From Hyphomicrobiales bacterium (lineage in GTDB: Bacteria; Pseudomonadota; Alphaproteobacteria; Rhizobiales; Rhizobiaceae), in the NCBI GenBank assembly GCA_900472175.1, contig UCHD01000021.1:62001-126000 (forward strand): a stretch of DNA of 64,000 nt. The letters run 5' to 3'. A program made the position numbers and the translations under genes. The stretch's first letter is position 1. Each line of letters starts with the position of its first letter. A model generated the notes under the pieces. The model was not told the origin of the DNA. It did no database searches and worked only from the letters and a program-made list of their open reading frames with translations. Shown here piece after piece: positions 19,198 to 27,095 of this stretch.

Positions 19198-20730
19198 ATG
19201 AACATTGCAACGAAATCGGTAAATGTCGTTCAGGAAACGGCCGCCCTTCTGGAGAAGCTCGGCGTCTCCAAGGAACTCCATACGGGCGGCGACATGGCCT
19301 CCTTCTCGCCGGTTACCGGCGAACAGATCGCCAGCCTGAAGACGGTTTCAGCTGCTGAAGCCGCTGCCAAGATCGAAAAGGCCGATGCGGCATTCCGCGC
19401 CTGGCGTCTGGTCCCGGCGCCGAAGCGCGGCGAGCTGATCCGCCTTCTCGGCGAAGAACTGCGCGCCCACAAGGCCGATCTCGGCCGTCTGGTGTCGATC
19501 GAAGCCGGCAAGATCACCTCGGAAGGCCTTGGCGAAGTCCAGGAAATGATCGACATCTGTGACTTCGCCGTCGGTCTCTCCCGCCAGCTTTACGGTCTGA
19601 CCATCGCCACTGAGCGTCCCGGTCACCGTATGATGGAAACCTGGCATCCGCTCGGTGTCATTGGCGTTATCTCCGCCTTCAACTTCCCGGTTGCCGTCTG
19701 GGCCTGGAATGCCGCCCTTGCCATCGTCTGCGGCAACGCCGTTGTCTGGAAGCCCTCGGAAAAGACCCCGCTCACCGCTCTTGCGTCGCAAGCTATCCTT
19801 GATCGCGCCATCGCCCGCTTCGGCGATGCGCCCGAAGGCCTGACGCAGGTTCTGATCGGCGACCGCACCATCGGCGAAGTGATGGTCGACCATCCGAAAG
19901 TACCGCTGGTTTCGGCCACCGGCTCCACCCGCATGGGCCGCGATGTCGGTCCGCGCCTTGCCAAGCGCTTTGCCCGCGCCATCCTCGAACTCGGCGGCAA
20001 CAATGGCGGCATCGTCTGCCCGTCGGCCGATCTCGACATGGCTTTGCGCGCCATCGCCTTCGGTGCCATGGGCACGGCCGGTCAGCGCTGCACGACGCTG
20101 CGCCGCCTGTTCGTTCATGAAAGCGTCTACGATCAGCTCGTTCCGCGCCTGAAGAAGGCCTATTCGAGCGTGTCGGTCGGCAATCCGCTGGAATCCTCCG
20201 CCCTCGTCGGCCCGCTGGTCGACAAGCCGGCTTTCGACAACATGCAGAAGGCACTGTCCGAAGCCAAGGCCCATGGCGGCTCGGTCACCGGCGGCGAACG
20301 CGTCGATCTCGGCCATGCCAATAGCTACTATGTAAAACCCGCCCTGGTCGAAATGCCGAAGCAGGACGGTCCGGTCACAGAAGAAACCTTCGCACCGATC
20401 CTCTACGTCATGAAGTACAGCGACTTCGACGCTGCCGTTGCCGATCACAATGCAGTTGGCGCTGGCCTCTCTTCATCGATCTTCACGCTCGACCTGCAGG
20501 AAGCCGAGCGCTTCCTGTCGCCTGACGGTTCCGACTGCGGCATCGCCAATGTCAACATCGGTACATCCGGTGCTGAAATCGGCGGAGCATTCGGCGGCGA
20601 AAAGGAAACCGGCGGCGGCCGCGAATCCGGCTCGGACGCATGGCGTGCATACATGCGCCGCGCCACCAACACGATCAACTATTCGAAGGCCCTGCCGCTG
20701 GCACAGGGCGTCTCCTTTGACATCGAATAA
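19198..20730 (+). CDS. amaB: Aldehyde dehydrogenase, ALDH7-like (2-aminoadipate semialdehyde)
   Basis: NAD(P)-dependent aldehyde dehydrogenase of 510 residues. The catalytic region is intact: ELGGNNGGIV carries the general-base glutamate and GTAGQRCTTLRR the nucleophilic cysteine; VWKPSEKTPLT is part of the cofactor site. ELGGNNGGIV and the overall length suit the antiquitin/ALDH7 group, whose bacterial member AmaB (Pcd) oxidises 2-aminoadipate 6-semialdehyde to 2-aminoadipate. ATG at 19198 is chosen because GGGAG lies seven to eight bases upstream; a TTG two codons earlier is in frame. It follows the flavoprotein gene by about 30 bases. The family is sure. The substrate is inferred from hglS and the aminotransferase beside it. 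Confidence 0.87.
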   Translation: MNIATKSVNVVQETAALLEKLGVSKELHTGGDMASFSPVTGEQIASLKTVSAAEAAAKIEKADAAFRAWRLVPAPKRGELIRLLGEELRAHKADLGRLVSIEAGKITSEGLGEVQEMIDICDFAVGLSRQLYGLTIATERPGHRMMETWHPLGVIGVISAFNFPVAVWAWNAALAIVCGNAVVWKPSEKTPLTALASQAILDRAIARFGDAPEGLTQVLIGDRTIGEVMVDHPKVPLVSATGSTRMGRDVGPRLAKRFARAILELGGNNGGIVCPSADLDMALRAIAFGAMGTAGQRCTTLRRLFVHESVYDQLVPRLKKAYSSVSVGNPLESSALVGPLVDKPAFDNMQKALSEAKAHGGSVTGGERVDLGHANSYYVKPALVEMPKQDGPVTEETFAPILYVMKYSDFDAAVADHNAVGAGLSSSIFTLDLQEAERFLSPDGSDCGIANVNIGTSGAEIGGAFGGEKETGGGRESGSDAWRAYMRRATNTINYSKALPLAQGVSFDIE

Positions 20731-20739
20731 GGATCGGTT

Positions 20740-21972
20740 ATGACCATCAACACCAAGGTTGAGGAGGCGGGCTTTGCGCCCGCCTCGCGGATCTCCACGA
20801 TCGGCGTCTCGCAGATCCTGAAGATCGGCGCCCGGGCGCAAGCCATGAAGCGCGATGGCAAGCCGGTGATCATTCTGGGCGCCGGCGAACCGGACTTCGA
20901 TACGCCCGATCATGTCAAACAGGCGGCCTGCGATGCCATCCAGAGCGGCAAGACCAAATATACCGCGCTCGACGGCACGCCGGAGCTGAAGCAGGCAATC
21001 CGGGACAAGTTTTCCCGCGAAAACGGCGTCGCTTACGCGCTGGACGAAATCACGGTGGCGACCGGCGCCAAGCAGATCCTCTTCAACGCCATGATGGCGA
21101 CGTTGAACCCCGGCGACGAAGTGATCATCCCGACGCCTTACTGGACGTCCTATTCCGACATCGTCGAGATTGCCGAAGGCAAGCCTGTGCTGATCGCCTG
21201 CGACGCGGAAGCCGGCTTCCGGCTGAAGGCGGCACAGCTCGAAGCGGCGATCACGCCGAAGACGCGCTGGGTGATGCTCAATTCGCCATCCAACCCGTCG
21301 GGTGCCGCCTATAGCGCCGAAGACTACCGCCCGCTGCTCGACGTGCTCTTGAAGCATCCGCATGTCTGGCTGCTGGTCGATGATATGTACGAGCATATCG
21401 TCTATGACGGCTTCAAGTTCGTCACCCCGGCAGCCCTCGAACCGGCCCTCAAAAACCGGACGCTGACCGTCAATGGTGTCTCCAAGGCCTATGCCATGAC
21501 CGGCTGGCGCATCGGCTATGCCGGTGGGCCAAGCGACCTGATCAAGGCGATGGCAGTGGTGCAGAGCCAGGCAACCTCATGCCCGTCCTCGATCAGCCAG
21601 GCAGCTTCTGTTGCCGCGCTGAACGGGCCGCAGGATTTTCTGAAAGAGCGAACCGAAAGCTTCCAGCGCCGCCGCGACCTGGTCGTTTCGGCACTCAACG
21701 CCATCGACGGCCTTGACTGCCGCACGCCCGAAGGTGCCTTCTACACCTTCTCCGGATGCGGTGGCGTACTCGGCAAGACGACGCCCGGTGGCAAACGCAT
21801 CGAGACGGACGCGGACTTTTGCGCCTACCTGCTCGATGATGTCCATGTCGCTGTCGTTCCGGGTTCGGCCTTCGGCCTGTCGCCGTTTTTTCGCATTTCC
21901 TATGCCACCTCGGAAGCGGAATTGCGCGAGGCGCTGGACCGGATTGCCAAGGCCTGCGCGGCCCTGCGTTAA
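20740..21972 (+). CDS. Class I/II PLP aminotransferase (probably 2-aminoadipate)
   Basis: Aspartate-aminotransferase-fold enzyme of 410 residues. Visible motifs: GAGEPDFDTPDHVKQAA near the start, NSPSNPSGA in the substrate/PLP region, and VSKAYAMTGWRIGYAGG with the PLP-binding lysine near residue 250. Most annotators would call it an aspartate (or aromatic) aminotransferase. Its position as last gene of the hglS set, nine bases after the ALDH stop with an AAGGA site overlapping that stop, suggests it transaminates 2-aminoadipate to 2-oxoadipate, the step that links the ALDH7-type enzyme to HglS. Ordinary length and no missing key residue. Substrate is inference only. Confidence 0.88.
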   Translation: MTINTKVEEAGFAPASRISTIGVSQILKIGARAQAMKRDGKPVIILGAGEPDFDTPDHVKQAACDAIQSGKTKYTALDGTPELKQAIRDKFSRENGVAYALDEITVATGAKQILFNAMMATLNPGDEVIIPTPYWTSYSDIVEIAEGKPVLIACDAEAGFRLKAAQLEAAITPKTRWVMLNSPSNPSGAAYSAEDYRPLLDVLLKHPHVWLLVDDMYEHIVYDGFKFVTPAALEPALKNRTLTVNGVSKAYAMTGWRIGYAGGPSDLIKAMAVVQSQATSCPSSISQAASVAALNGPQDFLKERTESFQRRRDLVVSALNAIDGLDCRTPEGAFYTFSGCGGVLGKTTPGGKRIETDADFCAYLLDDVHVAVVPGSAFGLSPFFRISYATSEAELREALDRIAKACAALR

Positions 21973-22011
21973 TACTGTCCTGCCCCCCGTCGCAATCGCG
22001 AAAAACAATTC

Positions 22012-22041
22012 AACCCTGCCGTTTCCGACGGCAGGGTTTTC
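22012..22041 (+). terminator. Rho-independent terminator of the hglS operon
   Basis: AACCCTGCCGT (22012-22022) pairs perfectly with ACGGCAGGGTT (22028-22038) around TTCCG, followed by TTCTC. It lies 39 bases after the aminotransferase stop and closes the four-gene unit. Confidence 0.85.
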
Positions 22042-22145
22042 TCTGTCGAAAGAATTTTGCGCCGTTCGAAATTGCTGCTATCCGGTAATTGCAACCACCA
22101 GAATTCACAGTGCCGTCAGCGGACATAGACAGGGGCAGCCGGGGC

Positions 22146-23564
22146 ATGTTCTCCAGTTTACGGCAATCGACGGATATCATTGAAAACCTCTGGCAAAATT
22201 CGTTCGAACCCGCGCATGCCGACTATTACAGGGGCAAGCCCGGCCGTCCGATCAATCTCCTTCTCAAGGCGCGCCAGGATTTTCTATCGATCTGGCGTCA
22301 AAGCGACTATAGCGACCGCGTAACGACGATGAATGTCTTTGGACGGCAGATTGTCGTCGTCAATTCGCCGGATGCGATTCGTTACGTCGTTGCCAAGCGC
22401 CACGAGAATTTCGAGCGCAAGACGCCGCAGATGCGGCGCGCACTGGAATTCCTTTTGGGTGATGGCCTGTTCATATCCGACGGCGAGACCTGGAAGCAGC
22501 GGCGCCCGCTGGTCAACGATATCGTTCATAAAAACCGTGTGCCGGCCTTCGGCAAGATCATGGAAAACACCACGAGTGAACTGGTGGAACGCTGGGAATC
22601 CCTTCCCGACGGCGCACCCGTCAACGCGCTGTTCGAAATGGCAGGCCTGACGGCAGAAATCATCTCCCGGGCCGTGTTTGGCAATGATCTCGGCGAAGAC
22701 GGTGCCAAGGCCGTCAGTGAGGGCTTCGAGAGCTATCAGTCACTGATCGATTCCGTCAATATCGGTTATTTCCTCGGCTTCGACGAAGGATTGCCTGTAC
22801 TGCGGACGCCCAAACTGCGCCGGTCCGTTTCCCGCATTCACGGCATCATCGACAAGGTGGTCGAGGACCATCTGGCCGGGCGCGGTGACGACAATTCGAT
22901 GGTGGAACTGCTCGTTCGGCGGCAGAAGCGCAATCCGGAACTGAAGCTCGATGTGGTGGCGCTCCGCAACGAGGCGGCCACCATCTTCATGGCTGGCCAC
23001 GAAACGACGGCGGCAACACTGACCTGGGCCTGGTACCTGCTGTCACGGGCGCAATGGGTCGAGAAATCGCTGCATGATGAAATCGCCCGCGTCTGCGGTG
23101 ACCGCGTGCCGACCCTCGACGATCTTCCGCAACTGGACTGGTGCCGTGCGGTGATCGAGGAAACGCTCAGACTCTACCCACCGGTACCAATCCTCGCCCG
23201 CCAGACGAAGGAAGCCGACCGGATCGGCGACATCGACGTCAAGCCGGCTTCGCTGGTGCTGATCGTGCCGTGGCTGCTGCACAGAACCGAGGCTTTCTTT
23301 CCTGACGCGCATCTCTTCAAGCCGGAGCGCTTTCTGAACGGCGGCAAGGCTACCCCCTACAGCTACATTCCATTCGCCAGTGGCCCGCGCGTTTGCCCCG
23401 GCCTGCAGTTCGGCCTCCAGGAGGCCATCCTTTGTCTTGCTATCCTTGCTCAACGCTTCAAGGTGCGGGTGGCGGAAGACGCAAAGGTCGAACCGCAATG
23501 CCGGCTGACGCTGCGACCGCGCGGCGGCCTTCCGGTGACGCTGCATCGGCGTGAGAGGACATAG
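22146..23564 (+). CDS. Cytochrome P450
   Basis: Soluble bacterial cytochrome P450 of 472 residues. All class signatures are present: I-helix AGHETTAATLTW, K-helix ETLRLYPP (ExxR), and the haem loop FASGPRVCPG with the axial cysteine near residue 417. I chose ATG at 22146, preceded by a G-rich stretch; a TTG at 22089 is in frame but would add 19 residues overlapping the leader. It follows the terminator of the previous operon and is five bases upstream of an LpxL-like acyltransferase, so the two are probably co-transcribed. No ferredoxin or reductase gene is adjacent. The substrate is unknown; the partner suggests a fatty acyl or lipid substrate. Confidence 0.93.
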   Translation: MFSSLRQSTDIIENLWQNSFEPAHADYYRGKPGRPINLLLKARQDFLSIWRQSDYSDRVTTMNVFGRQIVVVNSPDAIRYVVAKRHENFERKTPQMRRALEFLLGDGLFISDGETWKQRRPLVNDIVHKNRVPAFGKIMENTTSELVERWESLPDGAPVNALFEMAGLTAEIISRAVFGNDLGEDGAKAVSEGFESYQSLIDSVNIGYFLGFDEGLPVLRTPKLRRSVSRIHGIIDKVVEDHLAGRGDDNSMVELLVRRQKRNPELKLDVVALRNEAATIFMAGHETTAATLTWAWYLLSRAQWVEKSLHDEIARVCGDRVPTLDDLPQLDWCRAVIEETLRLYPPVPILARQTKEADRIGDIDVKPASLVLIVPWLLHRTEAFFPDAHLFKPERFLNGGKATPYSYIPFASGPRVCPGLQFGLQEAILCLAILAQRFKVRVAEDAKVEPQCRLTLRPRGGLPVTLHRRERT

Positions 23565-23569
23565 AGACC

Positions 23570-24547
23570 ATGGCAGAGCAGCAAGCAGAACCGAAAAAGC
23601 GCCAGGCCTGGGTTTACCAGAAACCGGTATCGCCGCCACTGCGGGATCTGTTCGCCGATGCCGGCCGCCGGCGGACGGCCTTTCGCTACCACATTACGGG
23701 AAACATCCAGAACGCGCTGGATCTTGCCGCCCATTTCGGCTTGAAAGCCTTCCCCGCCGACACCTGCTCCAACATTGGTGCCTGGCTTGGCACATTTGCC
23801 ATTCCGCGCTGGCACAAAGGCGCCGTACGCAAGGCACGCCAAAACCTGCTGCAATTGCTTCCGGACGCTACCGAAGAAGAACGCGAAGCCGTTCTCCGGC
23901 GCAACTGGAAGGCCCAAGGGCGGATCATGACCGAGTTTTCGATCATCGGGCGGCTTTCCAAGCGGGTTGTTTGGCACAATCTGGAGAGGATTATCGACGC
24001 CAAGAAAAAGGGTCCGGTCATCATGGTCGGACTGCATCTGGGAAACTGGGAGGTCCTGGGGCCCAAACTCGTTGAACTGGGCTTCGAGCCATCAGCCAAC
24101 TACACACCGCCCAGCGGCCGCGCGCGCGCCTGGATCGCCGACCGCCTCCGCGTGAAACTGGGATACCGGCTGATGCCGCCAGGCAAGGACGGAATACGTC
24201 CCGCGATCAAGATCCTCAAGAATGGCGGCGTGATCTCGATCTTCTGCGACGAGGGCTTTGCCGGCAAAATCCGCGGTCCCTTCTTCGGCCGGCCACCGCA
24301 TCTGGAGGGCAATCTGGCGCTTGTCGTCCGGCTTGCCCGGATGACCGGAGCCACGATCTGCCCCGGCTACATCGTGCGTACGAACGGGGCAAACTTCGAG
24401 GCTTTCGCCCTCCCCCCGCTCGCTCTTGCGCAAAGGGAGAGTTCTGATGAAGGCATGATCGAAGACATCGTTTTGCTGAATTCGATCATCGAGCCCGTCA
24501 TCCGCGCCCATCTCGACCAATGGTATTTTCTCGATAGCGCGCTTTGA
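23570..24547 (+). CDS. LpxL/HtrB-like lysophospholipid or lipid A acyltransferase
   Basis: A 325-residue protein of the bacterial lauroyl/myristoyl acyltransferase (LpxL/LpxM) superfamily. The catalytic HxxxxE appears in GLHLGNWEVLG near residue 150, and later blocks such as GYRLMPPGKDGIRPAIKILKNGG and FCDEGFAGK...FFGRPPHLEG fit the family. It lacks an obvious N-terminal membrane anchor of the usual LpxL form: residues 1-45 are polar (MAEQQAEPKKRQAWVYQKP), so it may be peripheral. It is probably translated together with the P450 gene just upstream. It may acylate lipid A, an ornithine-type lipid or another glycolipid; nothing in the window decides. The gene converges on phnN with a three-base gap. 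Confidence 0.82.
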   Translation: MAEQQAEPKKRQAWVYQKPVSPPLRDLFADAGRRRTAFRYHITGNIQNALDLAAHFGLKAFPADTCSNIGAWLGTFAIPRWHKGAVRKARQNLLQLLPDATEEEREAVLRRNWKAQGRIMTEFSIIGRLSKRVVWHNLERIIDAKKKGPVIMVGLHLGNWEVLGPKLVELGFEPSANYTPPSGRARAWIADRLRVKLGYRLMPPGKDGIRPAIKILKNGGVISIFCDEGFAGKIRGPFFGRPPHLEGNLALVVRLARMTGATICPGYIVRTNGANFEAFALPPLALAQRESSDEGMIEDIVLLNSIIEPVIRAHLDQWYFLDSAL

Positions 24548-24550
24548 AGC

Positions 24551-25135
24551 TTAACCGGCGGCGGATGCTGGTCCGTGCAGCTCAGTGACCAGCGCCGCAA
24601 ATCGCGCCCCCGCAATCTCCAGCGGCCCACTATTATCGATCGTCGTCACGTCGGGCTCGTCGAGAATATCCGGCACCTGCCGCTTCAGCCGGTTGAGGAT
24701 ATCCTGCTCGCTCTCGCGGCCGCGTGCGACGAGACGGCTTGCCAGCACCTGCGGCGAAGCGGTGATGTTGACGATCGCGACCCTTGGAAAGGCCTGCCGG
24801 AACTGACCGAGCACCGCCCGGCTGCCATTGGCGATCAGAATCCTGCCAGCCCGCACTTTTTCAAGCGCGTCCTTGGGAATTCCGTATTTCAGCCCATGGG
24901 CCTGCCAGGCCACGGCAAACTCACCGGCCGACAGGCGGTTGTCAAAAACCTCTCCGGAAATGCTCTCGTGATCCTCCCCACCGGCATCCGATGGCCGGGT
25001 GATGACCCGGCGGACGAAATCGATATCGCTGCGATCGGCAAAGTGCTGCGCCACGAAGCCGATGACGCTGTCCTTGCCAGCGCCGCTCGGGCCGACCACA
25101 ACGACGATCGCGCCCATCTGTCCTTGCCCGTGCAT
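24551..25135 (-). CDS. phnN: Ribose 1,5-bisphosphokinase PhnN
   Basis: A 194-residue guanylate-kinase-like P-loop protein. It phosphorylates ribose 1,5-bisphosphate to PRPP, the last step that returns the C-P lyase product to nucleotide metabolism. Walker A VVVGPSGAGKDSVIGF is near residue 12, and FVRRVITRPSDAGGEDHES fits the family. It starts one base inside the phnM stop (TGATG), so it is translationally coupled to phnM. It is the last gene of the phnC operon and meets the LpxL-like gene tail to tail with no hairpin between them. Confidence 0.93.
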   Translation of the reverse strand: MHGQGQMGAIVVVVGPSGAGKDSVIGFVAQHFADRSDIDFVRRVITRPSDAGGEDHESISGEVFDNRLSAGEFAVAWQAHGLKYGIPKDALEKVRAGRILIANGSRAVLGQFRQAFPRVAIVNITASPQVLASRLVARGRESEQDILNRLKRQVPDILDEPDVTTIDNSGPLEIAGARFAALVTELHGPASAAG

Positions 25136-26274
25136 CAGGCGACCCGCTTGCCTTCGCGCCAGACCGACCGAACAACCGGGATGCCTTCCTGACGCTGAAC
25201 CCGGACGATGTCGGCGCGCAAGCCGGTGGCGATGCGGCCGCGATCGTTGAGACCGACGGTGCGTGCTGGCGTTGCTGTAACCATGGCCAGAGCCTGCGGC
25301 AGGCTGACAGTTTCCAACTCATCCGCCAGAACGAACGGCGCATGGATCAGGCTGAACGGCACGTAGTCGGACGACAGCACGTCGAGGACGCCGCGTGCGG
25401 CAAGATCCTTGGCGGCAATATTACCAGAATGTGATTTGCCGCGAACGATATTCGGAGCCCCCATCAGGACGCTGAGGCCGGCCGCATGCGAAGCTTCGGC
25501 CGCTTCGAAGCTGGTTGGGAATTCCGCAAGGCGAATGCCGAAGCCAACGGATTCCTCGACATGCGCCAAGGTGGCGTCATCATGGCTGGCAATGGTGATG
25601 CCCCGCTCGGCGCAGGCCTTGGCAATCTCGGTGCGATGCGGTCCGGCATATTTGGCCGACAGCGCCTGCTGGCGGTCGCAGAACAGCGCGAACGCCTCGT
25701 CGGAAAGGCCCCGCTTGGTCTTATAGTAGAGCGTATACTGCTCCATCGTCTGGAACTGGCGCTGACCCGGTGCATGATCCATCAGCGAGACGAGGCCAAC
25801 CTGCGGATCGTTCTCGAATTCCACGAAATGATCAAGCACGTTGTCTGTCGAGACTTCGCAGCGCAGGTGAATGCGATGGTCGGCACGCAGGCGATTTTCC
25901 TTTGCCGCCTGCGCCAAGGCGTTCGCCATGTCGCGCATTTCGCCCTGTTCGAAGCCGCCGTCCTCATCTGACCCCATGCGCAGGCAGTCGAACACCGTAG
26001 TGATGCCCGACGTCACGACCTGCGCGTCATGTGCCTGGATCGCCGCCATCTTCAGCCAGCGAACGCCGGGGCGTGGCGAATAATGGGCCTCGAGATGATC
26101 GGTATGCAACTCGACCAGACCGGGGATAAGGTAGTCACCTTCAAAATCTTCACCAGTGCGGCTGGAACCTTCCGAGATGTCGGCGATCTTGCCGTCGCGG
26201 ATGAGGACCGAGCCATTGAGAATCTGGTCCTCAAGGACGATGCGGGCGTTGGAGAGAACGGTTTCAACGGTCAT
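25135..26274 (-). CDS. phnM: Alpha-D-ribose 1-methylphosphonate 5-triphosphate diphosphatase PhnM
   Basis: Amidohydrolase-fold enzyme of 379 residues that removes pyrophosphate from ribose 1-methylphosphonate 5-triphosphate, between PhnI and PhnJ in the C-P lyase pathway. Signature GLVELHTDHLEAHYSPRPG carries the first metal-binding histidines; DVLSSDYVP and ATPARTVGLNDRG follow near the C-terminus. I chose ATG at 26274; an upstream in-frame start would run into the preceding gene. The start follows the DUF1045 stop by one base and the end overlaps phnN by one base, showing tight coupling. Confidence 0.95.
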   Translation of the reverse strand: MTVETVLSNARIVLEDQILNGSVLIRDGKIADISEGSSRTGEDFEGDYLIPGLVELHTDHLEAHYSPRPGVRWLKMAAIQAHDAQVVTSGITTVFDCLRMGSDEDGGFEQGEMRDMANALAQAAKENRLRADHRIHLRCEVSTDNVLDHFVEFENDPQVGLVSLMDHAPGQRQFQTMEQYTLYYKTKRGLSDEAFALFCDRQQALSAKYAGPHRTEIAKACAERGITIASHDDATLAHVEESVGFGIRLAEFPTSFEAAEASHAAGLSVLMGAPNIVRGKSHSGNIAAKDLAARGVLDVLSSDYVPFSLIHAPFVLADELETVSLPQALAMVTATPARTVGLNDRGRIATGLRADIVRVQRQEGIPVVRSVWREGKRVA

Positions 26275-26275
26275 A

Positions 26276-26983
26276 TCATGCCATCTTTCGTTTGGACGTG
26301 CCGCCAAGCGGCAAAAGCGAGTGAACTGTAAAGGGCGCGCCGCGTTCGGGTTCGGTGAACAGTGCCAGCGTCGTCACCGGAAGCGGCTTGCCGATAAAGG
26401 GTGCGAAGGCTTCTTCTAGCAGCGCCCGCATCGCTGCCTGCCGCTCAACCGGCACCGCGCCCGTCAGCGTCATATGAAAACGGAAGCTCTCGAAGACGTA
26501 GGGATATCCCCATTCCAGCAGATTGCTGCGCATCACCGAGCCGAGTGTTTCGGGCTTGCGGCGGGCGATATCAGCGTCAGACAGAGGCGCGCGGAAAGGA
26601 GAAAAATACCGCACGGTCTCGTCGGCCAGAGCCTGCAGTTCGGGACAATCGATAGCCGGCACAAGGGCGAAGAACGGGCCTAGTTGGCCGAGTATCATTT
26701 CCGGAATGTCGAACGGCGTGCATTTCTCAGAAAAAGCCTGAAAATCCTCCAGAAGCTGCGCTTCGGTTTTACCCGGCGCTAGCAGGAAGGGCGCCTTCAG
26801 CGTTCCGTGAAAGCCGTAGCGGCGCGGGTCTGCCGTTAGCGCAGTCAGTTCCGCGGCACTGAAATCACCTGCGGGCTGGAGCTCATGAATTCCACCCGTA
26901 AACGGGTTCGCGCCCAGCCACCGTTCTGCAGCAGCCGTCAACGGGGCGTTTTCATCGGGCGAGATATAGAATGCGTAGCGCAC
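26276..26983 (-). CDS. DUF1045 phosphonate-operon protein, 2H phosphoesterase-like
   Basis: A 235-residue protein of the DUF1045 family found in phn operons. It carries two HxTL motifs, FHGTLKAPF near residue 58 and FHMTLTGAV near 178, the hallmark of 2H phosphoesterases that act on cyclic phosphates. The start is a GTG at 26983 with AGGGA upstream; it follows phnE2 by 112 bases and ends one base before the phnM start. C-P lyase yields ribose 1,2-cyclic phosphate 5-phosphate, which needs a phosphodiesterase (PhnP in Escherichia coli). No phnP is in this locus, so this protein may do that step. The family and motifs are seen; the role is inference. Confidence 0.85.
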   Translation of the reverse strand: MRYAFYISPDENAPLTAAAERWLGANPFTGGIHELQPAGDFSAAELTALTADPRRYGFHGTLKAPFLLAPGKTEAQLLEDFQAFSEKCTPFDIPEMILGQLGPFFALVPAIDCPELQALADETVRYFSPFRAPLSDADIARRKPETLGSVMRSNLLEWGYPYVFESFRFHMTLTGAVPVERQAAMRALLEEAFAPFIGKPLPVTTLALFTEPERGAPFTVHSLLPLGGTSKRKMA

Positions 26984-27095
26984 TGGTCATTCCCTGCAGA
27001 GATGCCGCTGGAGCGTTGGAACAGCCGAATTGAGGCTGTCGCTACGCGCTCTTCGTGACATTATCGTGATCGTGGCAGTGATCCGCCACCATGGT

